NCBI GenBank assembly: GCA_021495925.1
Contig: JAKEKT010000004.1
Location: 1 to 64,000 of the forward strand
DNA: 64,000 nt
Origin: Diplodia intermedia
Lineage: Eukaryota > Ascomycota > Dothideomycetes > Botryosphaeriales > Botryosphaeriaceae
Reading direction: 5' to 3'
The translations under genes were made by a program, and so were the position numbers. The notes beneath the pieces were generated by a model. It did not search any database. It saw nothing but the letters and a program-made list of their open reading frames with translations, and was not told the DNA's origin. Below are positions 10,876 through 22,734 of this stretch, piece after piece. The first letter of the stretch is position 1. Each line of letters opens with the position of its first letter.

Positions 10876-12761
10876 TTAGTGAGTGCCGTTAACCATGGGC
10901 AAATCGAACTCGGCAGGGGCAGTGAGGATGGAATATTGACCACCCGCGCCAGCCCAGTTGAGCTTCTTCTCGCGGACGGCCGTGTTGTCGATCATGGTCG
11001 CAACCTCGATGTCATCATCGGTGCCCTGGCCAGTCTGATAGTTGGCCGAAAAGCCCCAGGAGTAGGCCTTGCCCTCCTTGCTGATGGCGATGTTGTGGTC
11101 CGTGCCGCAGGTAATGAAGGTGGCGTTGATGTTAGGAAGCTCCGTAGGGACCTTGAGGATGCGAGGCCTGTCATGCTCATCTTTCGTGATCTTGTCCTCT
11201 CCAAGACTCTTGAGTGTATCCATGGGGAGACCCATTTGGTAACCGTCCAGGCGGCCCCAGACAAGGCACTTGCCATCCTCGGTGACAGCACCAGAGTGGT
11301 GTCCACCGCCGTCGATCATCTTGATCTTCTGATCCGACAGCGTGGAAACCTTGGCGGGCTTGAGGATGCATGCCTCCTCTTCGCCTGCATGTTCGGGAAT
11401 ACCCGTCTCGCCGAAGTTGTTAAGACCCCAGGCCCAGACGTTGCCGCTCTTGTCAACAGCGAAGGAGTGGTACGAGCCACAGGCGATCTGGGCGATCTTC
11501 TTGCGAGGCAAGCCGAACTCACGGGGAACAAGTCCCTCGGTCTTGGTGCGCTCAACCACACGACGGCCCAGCTGGTTTTGCTGACCGCTTCCCCAAGCAA
11601 AAACATTGCCATCGGCATTAAGTGCAAGCACGTGGTTGGCACCGCAGACGATATTGCGGATTTTCTTCAGGTCCGGAAGGAGGACCGGCGTCTTCTGAAT
11701 GAAGCTCGTCTTGCTGAAGCCGAAAATGCCTTCGTTGCTGCGGAACGTGCCCCAGCCGTAGACAAGACCATCATCGGTCAGAGCGAAAGAGGCGCTGTCG
11801 GAGGCAGCAACCTGAACAAACGTGGTGTCCTCCGGGAAAGCGTCCGAAGGAATGGCGGTAGGAGTCGCTTCCTTGGGGTTCATTCCACTGTCATCGCCAG
11901 AGTCAGAGCTGTCGTCACTCTTGTTGTCATCAATGTCCACAAGACCGCCATCCCAGGTAGTATCGCGGCCTAGAGCGCCCTGGTCGTTGACGCCCCATGA
12001 TAGGATCTTGTTATCGTGGGTGAGGGCAAGAACGTGCATGCCACCGGCAGAGACCTGTACGACACCAATGCTGCTGGCGGGGAGCAGCGGGTTGAGACGC
12101 GGGCGCTTAACGTCAACCGCGTTCTTCGCGGTACCAAGGCCAAGCTCACCCGAGCTGCCCTCACCGAAGACGTAGACATGGAGCTTCTGGGTGGGCGCCT
12201 TGTTCTTGTCCTCTTCCTTGAGGCGCGCAATGCGTATCTTCTTCGCGACAGGGACTTCAGGCTCCTCGGTGGCCTTGCGCTTCCTGTTGGTCTTGGCCGG
12301 AGCGGTTGCAGTAGAATTGGACGAAGCAGCAGTGTCTTGCGTCGGCTGATCGTGCGTGGCCTCGCTGGTAGTAGCCTGCGTGGAAAAGCTCGCAGTCGCG
12401 GCGTCATCGCTCTTGGAGTCACCTGTAGTCGCGCATCGTCAGCACATGTCCATCAAGTAGAAAGGCGCAATGCGCCTCAAACAATCCGAGGGTGGGACTT
12501 ACTCTTCTTCTTGGTCGCGGCCTTCTTGACCGTCTTCACCGTCTTTTTCGCTGGAGCAGACGCGTCGACATCCTTCTTTGCGGGCCTGCCGCGCTTGGCC
12601 GGGGCCTTTGCCTCGCCATTGGTGGCAGCCTTCTTCGTGGGGGCTTTCTTGGTGGTTGCCGTAGCCCTGGTCGCCTTGGCGGCTGTCTTCTCAGCGGCAG
12701 CCTGGGGGGCAGCGGTGGCCTTCTTAGAGGCAGCGGCAGCGGCAGCTCTCTTGGGAGGCAT
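10876..12761 (-). CDS. RCC1-type guanine nucleotide exchange factor for Ran
   Basis: A 601-residue homologue of RCC1 (yeast Srm1/Prp20, fission yeast Pim1), which loads Ran with GTP on chromatin and sets the nuclear Ran-GTP pool. Seven-bladed propeller repeats are visible, e.g. VYVFGEGSSGELGLG, ILSWGVNDQGALGRDT, VYGWGTFRSNEG, VFAWGSGQQNQLGRR, VWAWGLNNFGETG, CLVWGRLDG and AYSWGFSANYQTGQG. The first ~85 residues are an Ala/Lys/Pro-rich tail like that of linker histones. An acidic insert (DDNKSDDSSDSGDDSG) interrupts an early blade. One intron, 12502-12423 (GTAAGT...CTACAG). The start is the ATG of MPPKRAAAA at 12761; an in-frame ATG 132 nt upstream would add an implausible leader. Confidence 0.95.
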
Positions 12762-13448
12762 CGCGACGGCGGATGATGGATAGCTGAGCTGTGTTGAGTT
12801 GAGTATGAAGCTGCGCGATGGCGGCTCGCTCGAGTGAGCTTCGGTTGATGGTAGCGCGATGCAGCGGCCGAGGTTGGCGGGTGGCAGCAGCAAGCAGGAG
12901 CAAGCTTATATGCAGCGCGTTTGCCTAAAGGTGTGGGTGGGAGAGGAGGATGGATGCCTAGCTTGACGGAGACAACTTGATGCAAAATGCTTGGTTCGAG
13001 GCAGATGCGGAAGCGTGCAGAAAAAAAGTCGCGGGATGGAGGTGAATAGCGCAGCTTTGTTTTTGAGCGCAGGAGCTGATGTGATGCGACCGGGGGCTTT
13101 CGCGTCGCACCGCATTCCGCCCACCGTAGCGACGGCCTGTGCGCCCCAGCGACGCCCGCCAAGCGTCTGTCACCAGAGAGCCGCACTGACATGCAAGTCG
13201 TGGCCGCCCAGAACTGTTGAAAGACCAACCCGGTAGCCTCGCAGCAACAAAAGCACCCGCAAGCTGGACGACGGACATGCAACCTCTTCCGGCGACATGC
13301 AGCGCATCTGCAAGCCGGACCCCAATACGCAAGAGCACGCATTCACGCCACTCTCGAATCGAGTACAGGAGATGACCTTCGGCTGTGGCGTCATCGCCTC
13401 TATTCTGTCCCTAGACCCTGTCTCTGCCCGATACCCACACCCACCCGC
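12762..13448. other. RCC1 upstream region and UTP21 5'-distal gap
   Basis: No gene seen. It contains the RCC1 promoter side and ends at the UTP21 stop codon. Overlapping Arg/Cys-rich frames on both strands are not supported. Confidence 0.5.
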
Positions 13449-16400
13449 TCACCGTGCGCTCCTCAAGAATCCGACCACGCCAACGCAGTATCCGCCTAAG
13501 CTGCCAAGCCGCTGTCTCTCCTTACCCGCCTCCTCGCGCCATTCTCTCAGCGCCCCCACAACTTCCTCGTCGCTTGTGATATCCTCGCCATGCAACCGCA
13601 AAAACACTGCCATCCACGCCTGGACCAACTCGTAGTCACGTTTTTGCCGCAGCCGTGCAGTGAGGGCCTGGATGAACGTCAGGAACTCAGGCGACGGCGG
13701 AGTCTCCAAGGACCGGATCGCCAAGTCGGCTGCGCTTGGTGGCAGCGTTGACAGGTATGAGACCAAATCGTCGTACTCGCCAGACCCAGAAGCGTTGGCA
13801 AGGTGCCGGCTGAACTCCGACTGGTGAGCCGCGGACTTGGAGATTCGCGATACTGGACCAGCCTTCGCTGCAGAGTCCTGCTGGTCCACCCCGGCAATGG
13901 TACCGTTAGCTGCTGGATTGGCCGCGCCATTGAGACCGGGAAGGAAGAAGGGTGCCTTTTCAGGAGCCTTTGGCGCCTCCTTGGGCTTGTTGCGTTCCCG
14001 AATCAGGTCCAGGTGGAGGAGGTTCTGCCACCTTGACTTGGGAACCAGGCTGAGTGTGGTGATGGACTCGCTCAGTTGATCCACCGACGGAATGCCAGCA
14101 TCTCCTTCCTCCTCTTGCTCCTGCTCATCCTCGGCGTAAGCCGCGGAGACGATGTTCTCGCCGCCTTCGCCTGAAGCTGTTGGTGCGTCGACCTCAGCAA
14201 TCTCGTCATCCGAGATGTGTCTAGTGGGAACATGGGTGAACAAGGTCTTATTTGTCCAGATGTTGACGCCAACGTTGTCCTCCTGGGCAACGGCAAGGTA
14301 CTCGCCTGTCACGGACATACCCAGGGAAGTACATTTGCTGCGCAATTTCATCGCATCGATCATGTGTCCCGTAGGCAGGTCCCAAACCCGGATGATGGAG
14401 TCAGCCGAAGCCGCAATGATCCAGCGCCCGTCGTTGGAGAACGTAAAGTCATTGATCTGGCCCTGGCAACCGAAAAGCTCTCTGACCAATTTCTTTGTCT
14501 CGATATCGACCACCCGAATGGAAGAATCGGAGCAGGCAAAGGCAATGAGATCACTTGAGCTGTGGTAGCGAAGGCTGGTGATAGTGACCATAGGAAACCA
14601 ATCGATTTCGTGAAGCAGCTGGCCGTTGGAGAAGTCCCAGAACTATGAATGTTAGCGAAACGAATACTTCACATTGGGATCAAAATATTACCTTAACTTT
14701 GCCATCGTCACTGCAGCTAATAACAGCACGGTTTAGGCTGTCCACGGCGATACCAGTGATTGCCTTGGTGTGCTTGCCCTGACCTCTTGTGAATTTCTTC
14801 GGCTTGGCTTCAACGTCCATTGACTCCTCCTCTTCAAGTTGCTGCAGTTTCAACCGCTTGGCTTGCTGTGGGGTGAGTTTTGCGGGGAACCGCTGACGAT
14901 GGATGCCAGATTGCAAGTTGAACATATCCAGACCACCTGCTCGAGATCCTACGAGGGCGAATGTACCGCACGGAGAGATTGCCACACTCGTTACCGGTGT
15001 CCCGTCGCCCGTGTCAAAGGCCCATCGGCCGGCCTTCTTCTTACCCCAGAACCATGTCCGCGCCGTCTTGCTGTCCTCATGTGCAGTGATCATACTCTCC
15101 CAACCAGTAAGGCCAGTTGCTTCTGCACCTCCTGTTCCACCCTTGCCCTTGCTGGGATTGTTCCAAATGGCGTTGACTCCTGGCACTGCCCCCATGCCGC
15201 CGTCGCGATTCAGGGAGCATGCCATGCAGGTGATTTTCGGAGCCCTCAAATCTTCGATGGACAGGCTGCTATCCAAAGCTGCCAGGCCTTCGCTCAGAAT
15301 ACCCATCTTTTTAGCTTTCTTGCGAATGTTGCCCTGGCTGAGCTCCGTGCTTTGGCCGTCTCGTCGCAAGCTCCAGCCCCAGAGCGTCCGATCTTTACTG
15401 GCACTGACGAGCCACTTGCCACCGGCATCGGCGCCATCTGCGTCAGAAGGGAGGAATTGTAAGGTTGACACGGGCGCGGCGTGTCCGCTGCGGGAGTGGA
15501 GAATTCGAGGAACAGGTGAGAAAGGAGTCTGATCGAAGATCCAAGTTTTCAAGGAATTGTCGAGACCGCTGGTGACAACGACGGCTTGACCAGCCAAGAA
15601 CTCAATCTTGCTAATGCCACCGGCGACGCCACCGTCCGCAGTCGATGGCGGAGCATGAGCACCCCGCAGCACACCCATTTTCCTGCCACCTCCGTTCAAG
15701 TCCCAAAAAACCACATCACCGGTATGCTTCGAAGCTGTCGCCATAACGCCATCCTTGCGACCATCCTCTCCTGCGCCCTGTCCATCCGTCCGGAAAGAGA
15801 TCGAGGTCACCGGGGCCCTCCTCGACGATCCGGTGTTCACGGTAAGGACCTCCTTGTCCGCACGAATATCGTGAACGACGACAGGGCCGCTGCTATATGC
15901 TATGGCGACGAGCGATAAGACGGGAGTTGGCTGCAGGGTGGTTACATGGCCGTACTCAGCAGCAGCAGGCAGAATCGTGTAGAGCAGCCTGCCAGTGTTG
16001 ATGTTCCATATCTCGACGCTGCCATCCTGTCTGCCGGCAAGGATCTTGTTGAGGTAGGTGGGCATGTTACAGACGCCGCCAGTGAGTAAGCTGCCTGCGC
16101 TTCCAGCACGTGGCGCGACGAGGGTGGTATAATGCTCCAAGGTCTCAGACTTCCATACGTCGATTCTTGTGGAGCCACACCCAATGATCCACGCGCCAAA
16201 TGCCACAAGCTGCTTGATGTTCTCATCCCAACCTTTGGGCGTTTCGAGCTCGGCCACTTTCTTGCCACGCTTGAACAGCCACACACCCCTGGAAGCTTGC
16301 TTGTCCTCCCCACCCCACGCCGCCAAGATCTTGTCTTTCCATGCGACCGTTGCGGTAATCAGCTCCGGGGTTTGCGGTCTCGTGATAAAGACAAGATTGA

Positions 16401-16701
16401 GGCCGCGGCGCAGATCGTAGGTTTGCAGGCTTCGGCCGACAGAGGTGGTGATTTGAAACGTGGTCTTGCCAAGCGGAACGGAAGTAAATGGGACATCGGT
16501 AGGCGAGATCAGACCTACGGTCTGCGTGGGTTAGCAGTTTCCCTTGGAGAGTACATCAGCGGCTCATACTCGGAACGGCGCGAAGAGCCTCGATTTGGTG
16601 GGGCGCTGTTTGCCCTCGGGATGGGCTTTGGTAGCATTAAGCTTCTTGCGCTTGACGACGCGGCCGTCGGCGACTTGAGTGCTCGTGACAGTCGCAGGCA
16701 T
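13449..16701 (-). CDS. UTP21: U3 snoRNP/SSU processome WD-repeat protein UTP21 (WDR36 family)
   Basis: A 1051-residue nucleolar protein of the small-subunit processome, needed for 18S rRNA maturation. Two tandem WD40 propellers are visible: early units such as GSVEIWNINTGRLLYTI and GDVVFWDLNGGGRKMGVL, and later ones such as SIIRVWDLPTGHMIDAM and FALVGSRAGGLDMFNL. The C-terminus has the Utp21-specific helical domain, including FIQALTARLRQKRDYELVQ and MAVFLRLHGEDI. Exons are 16701-16570, 16521-14692 and 14642-13449. Both introns are short, and the second joins GKVK to FWDFSNG, restoring a WD repeat. The start is the ATG of MPATVTSTQ; an upstream in-frame ATG is less likely. The gene is divergent from VIP1. 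Confidence 0.96.
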
Positions 16702-17407
16702 CTTGGCTGGGCTTCGCAGACAGAGAGCGCGTCGCGGCGAGAGAGGCTGCGGTTCGAAAAATTCTAGACTAGCTCGCGGGATCTGCAGGGCGTCCGCGGC
16801 TAAGCAGGGGTGCGATAGTCGTGGCCGCCGCACATCAACCGCCAAGTCCACCGACGCCCTGCTCACTCACTATCATGAGCACTTGTTGACGCACTACTGG
16901 TTTGGCCAAGCTGGGAATCCGTGTTCGTGTCCGGCCTGACGCGGCTCGCAGCACGCCAAGCTCCCGCCCCGTCTCCATTGCATCTTCGCTCTGCGTGATC
17001 AGCCTGGATCCACGCCAATGGCTATGTTGTGCGCGCATGAAGCAGCTCGAGACAGAGCCTGGACCAGACAGGCCCTCCGATCGTCCCGTCTGGCAGTGCC
17101 ACAAGCACAACTCGCCGACTGGAGACACGTGCGGCATGAAGTCATGGTCAAGAGTCCCAGGCAGCCGAGACGTTCCAGGTGAAGGCGCTGGCGGCGGTGG
17201 GTGTGGCCGCTTCGCGACAACCAGTCATTGCAGCACGCCGTCAGCGAGGGAGAGCAGTGCTGCCTGTCGGAGACCCGAGAGCGCGGGCGTGGGGTTGCGG
17301 GGAGGGCAGCGCTAGGGAGGGCACGCGACGGCGGCAACGACAAACAGAGCGTGTCCCCGGCCAAATGCACCCGCTAAACGTCATTTCTGGCCGAGCCTAA
17401 GGCATGC
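16702..17407. promoter_or_regulatory. Divergent promoter region between UTP21 and VIP1
   Basis: About 700 bases separate the two divergent start codons, so both promoters and 5' UTRs must lie here. No canonical TATA box or specific operator can be assigned by eye. Overlapping short frames look accidental. Confidence 0.5.
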
Positions 17408-20400
17408 GTGCAGCTCTTGCAGCGCGTCCGCCCTCCGACCAAAAGCAAATCCTCGAACCGCCACGTTCTGCGCGTCACATCGGTTCAGCCACCCTATATG
17501 GACGATTCTCTAACGCGCACAGCTAGTGCCGAGAGCACCAGGTCGCGTCATGGATCACATTCGCTGTCTGGCGCCTCGTCGCCCTTGGCCAACCGCAAGA
17601 GTCGCTCTGCCGACCCTGGTACCAGCCTGGGAGACGTAGACCGCGCCAGCATATCTATGCCCCCGCCGAACCCCAAGCCCACTGCCCGCCAGCAGCATGA
17701 CCGCAGACCCTCCAAGGCCTCCGACAGCCTGGTCGCCGCCTCCCTGACCCTCGACCAGCCCGACGCTCAGAACTCGTCCGCCATCGACGATGACCCAACG
17801 CCAACTGCCGCCTCCGCGGCCGACAAAGAGTCCAACCGGATGTCTTTTTCGTCCCTCTATTCGCTGGGCTCGCAAATATACAACAACGCCCGCAGCTCCG
17901 GCGGTCCCAGCTCTATTGCGGGCAGTGAACCGGATGGTATGTCGAGTACTACCTGGCCCGCCCACTGTACAGGCTAACGTCGCCGAAGCAAAGTCTGACG
18001 GTCCTTCCCATGGAGCAACGACGCAGACCTCGTCCTTCTCAGTCACCACTTCCAGTCACAACAACGGCCCCTCGCCGTCGCAGCTACTTTCCCCCCGAGA
18101 CCAGAGCACTGATCCCAACTCTGTCCCGGCCCCTTCCGTGAACGGCCACCCTATCCACACCCCGCCTGCTCCTCTCCTCCAACATCGTCGCTCGCGTAGC
18201 CGGACTCATCATCCTGCAAGGCGAACGAGTCAGCATGGCTCCAGTATCGGTGGCAGTGGCAGTCCTGCCAGTGAGCGCAGTTACGTTGCAGGCAAGGAGA
18301 ACGAGCCCAGAAAGCCACCAATTGGTATCATCGGAGTGTGTGCCATGGATACAAAAGCAAGAAGCAAGCCTAGCCGAAACATTCTCAACAGGCTTATCGC
18401 CAACCAGGATTTCGAGGTGATCATCTTCGGGGACAAGGTCATCCTGGACGAAGAGGTGGAGAATTGGCCCATTTGCGACTTCCTCATATCCTTCTTCTCC
18501 GACGGCTTTCCGCTTGATAAGGCCGTCGCCTATGCCAAGCTCAGGAAGCCGTTCTGCGTCAACGATCTACCTATGCAGACCGTGCTTTGGGACCGTCGTA
18601 TATGCTTGAAGATTCTGGACAAGCTGAACGTACCGACGCCGAAGAGAGTAGAGATCAATCGTGACGGCGGCCCCACGCTCCCCTCTGCCGAGCTAGCGAG
18701 TATCATGTACGAGAAGACCGGAGTGAAACTCGAAGGTGCATCGGATGGAACCGGAGGTGGCGTCAAGCCACCGCAAAGTGTCGAGATGCTGGAGGACAAC
18801 GACGTCATCCGCGTGGATGGCGTTGAGCTTCGGAAGCCCTTTGTCGAGAAGCCGACCAGTGGTGAAGATCACAATATCCATATCTTCTTCCCAAAGAGTG
18901 CTGGTGGAGGTGGCCGCCGCCTTTTCAGGAAGGTCAACAACAAGAGTTCAGAAGCAGACGACAGCCTGGAGGTCCCGCGAGTCATTACGGACCCTGACAG
19001 CAGCTACATCTACGAGCAATTCCTTCGGGTGGAGAATGCTGAGGATGTCAAGGCCTATACGGTTGGCCCTGACTTTTGTCATGCTGAAACCCGGAAATCT
19101 CCCGTAGTTGACGGCGTTGTAAAGCGCAATCCCAACGGCAAAGAAATTCGCTACGTCACTAGTTTGACCAAGGAAGAGGTTGCCATGGCTGCCAGAATTG
19201 CTCAGGGGTTTGGCCAGCGTGTTTGCGGGTTCGACCTGCTTCGCACCGGTGACAAGAGTTATGTCATCGACGTAAATGGTTGGAGTTTTGTCAAGGATAA
19301 CAACGACTACTATGACAAATGCGCGAGCATCCTCAAACAGATGTTCCTGCAAGAGAAGCAGCGTCGCACTGGCACTCAGTCATCCCAACAGCCAGCCAGC
19401 GAAAGCGACGAAATACCTCCCCCTGACAAGCCGGGCCACTCGAGGAAGAACACACACAGTGGTCACAGGGCTCAGCTCAAATCCATACTCAAAAGCCCGA
19501 GTATGTCACGGATTGCACACCACGTGGCCGGTCACCATAGCCATGGCTCGGGCTCACCTGAGCTTTCGTCCACTACAACTCCGATCACATCTCCGCCAAG
19601 TCTCGAAAAGGCTCCGCAGACTTCGTCACCTGCGCCTGACATGCTTCCACCTCCCGCTGTTGCAGAAGTCACTTCGCATCCCAAGACTGAGGCTGAGGAG
19701 CCGGCTGTGCCTCCGCCAAAGCCGGCGTCCAAGGCTCAGTGGAAGCTCAAGGGCATGGTTTCCGTTATCCGACACGCTGACAGGACACCAAAACAGAAGA
19801 TTAAGTACAGCTTCCACACAAAGCCCTTTATCGATCTACTTAAGGGGCACCAGGAGGAGGTTCTGCTGACTGGCGAGGCGGCACTTCAGAGCGTTCAGGA
19901 CGCAGTTACCAAGGCTTTTGCGGAAGGTGAGGAGGACAGTGACAAGCTCATGAGCTTGAGAAATGCGTTGAATAAGCGCATTGGCTGGCCAGGAACCAAG
20001 GTCCAAATCAAACCCATGTTCCGGAAGCGCACGAAGGAGGAAATGCCACCAGAGCTGCTCGCCGATATGCCTTCGGAAAGCGAGACCGAGAAGGCACACG
20101 AAGTTCTGACCGGAGATGATAGACCCCCTACAGATCCTGAGAAGCTGAAGGCCTGGAGAGAGAAGCGAAGTGACTCTCTCTCGGGCATAACTCTTTCACG
20201 GATTGCCGCTGCGGAAAACAATCTGATCCTCGACAAGCTCCAACTGATCATCAAATGGGGCGGCGAACCCACTCACTCAGCCCGGTACCAGGCTCATGAC
20301 CTTGGCGAGAACCTCAGGAACGACATGCTTCTGATGAATCGGGATGCTCTGGATGACGTCCGCGTCTACAGCAGCTCTGAGCGGCGTTCAACCACAAGCG

Positions 20401-22052
20401 CTCAGATTTTCGCAACTACTTTCTTGAATCAGCAGGAGCTACCACCGGACTTCATTGCTGTTCGGAAGGACCTTCTGGATGATTCTAACGCTGCCAAAGA
20501 TGAGATGGACAAGGTCAAGAAAAAGCTGAAGATCCTCCTGCGGCAAGGCAACAAAGCGCCACCGCAGTTTGCTTGGCCTGACAACATGCCGGAGCCATTC
20601 ATCGTCGTCCGCCGCGTTGTTGAGTTGATGAAGTTCCACCGCAAGGTTATGCGCCACAACTTCACCAAGTTGCGTAGCAACGCAGCATCGTCTTTGGTTG
20701 CTGTCGCGAAGGGCTCGACGCCCGACACATCCAACGGAGGAGGCTCCGCGGTGGCAAACACGTCCGCCAACGTCACGAACATCCAGGCGCGCTGGTGTAG
20801 CGGTGAAGACCCCGAGCTCTTCCGGGAGAGATGGGAGAAGCTCTTCAAAGAGTTCTGCGATGAGGAGAAGGTCGATCCGAGTAAGATCTCCGAGTTGTAC
20901 GACACCATGAAGTTCGATGCTCTCCACAACCGGCAGTTCCTCGAATGGGTCTTCACGCCTGATAGCAGCCTGCTGGAGGAGGATACGCTCGAAGAGACAG
21001 CGATTGGGAGCAGTAACACAGTAAGCGCCAAGTCTACGCAGCCGCCCAGCCCGTCAGAGCCCATGCATGATCCACCGAAGGAGCAGCCTCCTCACGACAA
21101 GGGAAGTATATCCCATCGTATCGGCTTCAGACGCCGATCCGAAGCCGCCTCGGCATTCAATAACCGGTCAAAGGAACAGTCGCCCGCGCCCGAGTCCTAC
21201 TTCAACCTCTTCGAGGGTGTCGGTAACGGCTCGCTGCCTTCCAAGGTTAAGACCGACGCCCGTCTGGAGCGCTTGCGCGAGCTGTACAAGCTGTGCAAGG
21301 TGCTCTTCGACTACATCGGGCCGCAGGAATACGGCATCACGGACGCGGAGAAGCTGGAGATCGGGCTGCTGACATCGCTGCCACTGCTGAAGGAGATTGT
21401 CAAGGACCTGGAGGAGGTGCAGGCGTCGGAGGACCCCAAGTCATTCTTCTACTTCACCAAGGAGTCGCACATCTACACGCTGCTCAACTGCATCCTCGAG
21501 GGCGGCATCCAGACCAAGATCAAGCGCAACGCCATCCCCGAGCTCGACTACCTCTCCCAGATATGCTTCGAGCTCTTCGAGTCGCAGAACTCGACGGGCG
21601 CCGACGAGCCGAGCAGTTTCAACTACAGCATCCGCATCTCGCTCAGCCCCGGCTGTCACACGTTCGACCCCCTCGACGTCCAGCTCGACTCGAAGCACTG
21701 CATCGGTATCGCCCAGCGCCGCAGCCTCACTAGCCACCACGACTGGATGCAGGTCATCGAAACGCTGCGCGATAAGTTCCACACGGTCAAGTTGCCCAAG
21801 AGCTTCATCGCCATCAACCTCAGCGAGAAGGTGCCGCAGGCGTTCGGCATGAAGTCGGACAAGGACTCCCAAGAGCTCTTGGCGGACAGGGCGGAGGAGG
21901 TTGAGGAAGAGGTGAGGGATAGGTTGGAAGAGAAGCTCGGGGAGGTTGAAAGTAAGTTGGGGGCGGCCGAGGAGGTTTTGGAGAAGCAGCCGGCCTCGCC
22001 GCCGCCGGAGCAGCAGCAGGAGCAAGAGCAGCAGGAGCAGCAACAGGTATAG
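17408..22052 (+). CDS. VIP1: Inositol hexakisphosphate/diphosphoinositol-pentakisphosphate kinase (VIP1/PPIP5K)
   Basis: Up to 1530 residues. Bifunctional enzyme making and removing the 1-position pyrophosphate of inositol pyrophosphates. After a disordered Ser/Pro-rich N-terminus of about 280 residues comes the ATP-grasp kinase (PPIGIIGVCAMDTKARSKPS, RRICLKILDKLNVPTPKR, SYIYEQFLRVENAEDVK, DLLRTGDKSYVIDVNGWSF). A linker follows, then a histidine phosphatase-like domain with SVIRHADRTPKQKIKYSF (near 770) and RVYSSSERRS. The C-terminus is a Glu-rich helix ending in a Gln/Glu run. One intron, 17937-17988, with CTAAC branch site; it joins EPD to AKSDG. Two in-frame starts are possible (17408 and 17498); neither is decided by the sequence. 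The arginine of RHADR is retained, so phosphatase activity is possible. Confidence 0.95.
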
Positions 22053-22734
22053 ACGGGGAGAAGCTTACCTTTATTTTTGTTTTTGGTAGATCGCTGATTA
22101 CGTTACCGTCTTTCCTTTTCTGCCTCTCCAAATGTCACAGGAGCATAGGGCCTTACTCCTCAATCACGACGTCTGATCTCAGACATGCCTGTCATTAGCA
22201 TGGAAACGGTTGGTTTAAGGAATCCAGGAAGTTGATGGTGCACATGTAGATGAAATTCTGTAAAGAACTCAATGAAACACAATAGAGTCAAAACGGAAGC
22301 TAACGGTATGATTCAGTTATTGACGTATTTGAATGAATGTCCGAGGCCAACCCCGCCCGAATCCCAACGAGCAGTGCAAGCTTGCACTTCTCCGCACCAA
22401 TTCTACGATGACGTGCTAATTGCTAGAGTGCGCTGTTGGACTGAAGTCTTGATGGTTCTCCGATAGGGTATAGCGTGTCCAAACAGTGCAAACATCAAGG
22501 CCAACTCTCTCCCTCCAATACAACTCTCACCAGTATCAATGGAAAGTATTTCCCATGTTATTGTGGATGACGCCTCTGTAACTACTGAGACGCCATTATT
22601 ACCTTCATAACATTTGCAACCTGAATTTTACGCATGCGAGACATTGGCTCCACTCCTTTGGATATCATCATGTCTCGCCAATAGCTTTCGATGCAAACTT
22701 CCTCTGTCCGCGTCAAGACCATGTTGCGTAAGGA
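22053..22734. other. Convergent 3' regions of VIP1 and AAR2
   Basis: AT-richer than the neighbouring genes. It holds the terminators/3' UTRs of two convergent genes. No gene seen. Confidence 0.55.

Noticed and set aside
10879..11973. 364-codon plus-strand frame across RCC1
   Set aside because: Antisense shadow of the RCC1 propeller; composition is that of complemented codons.
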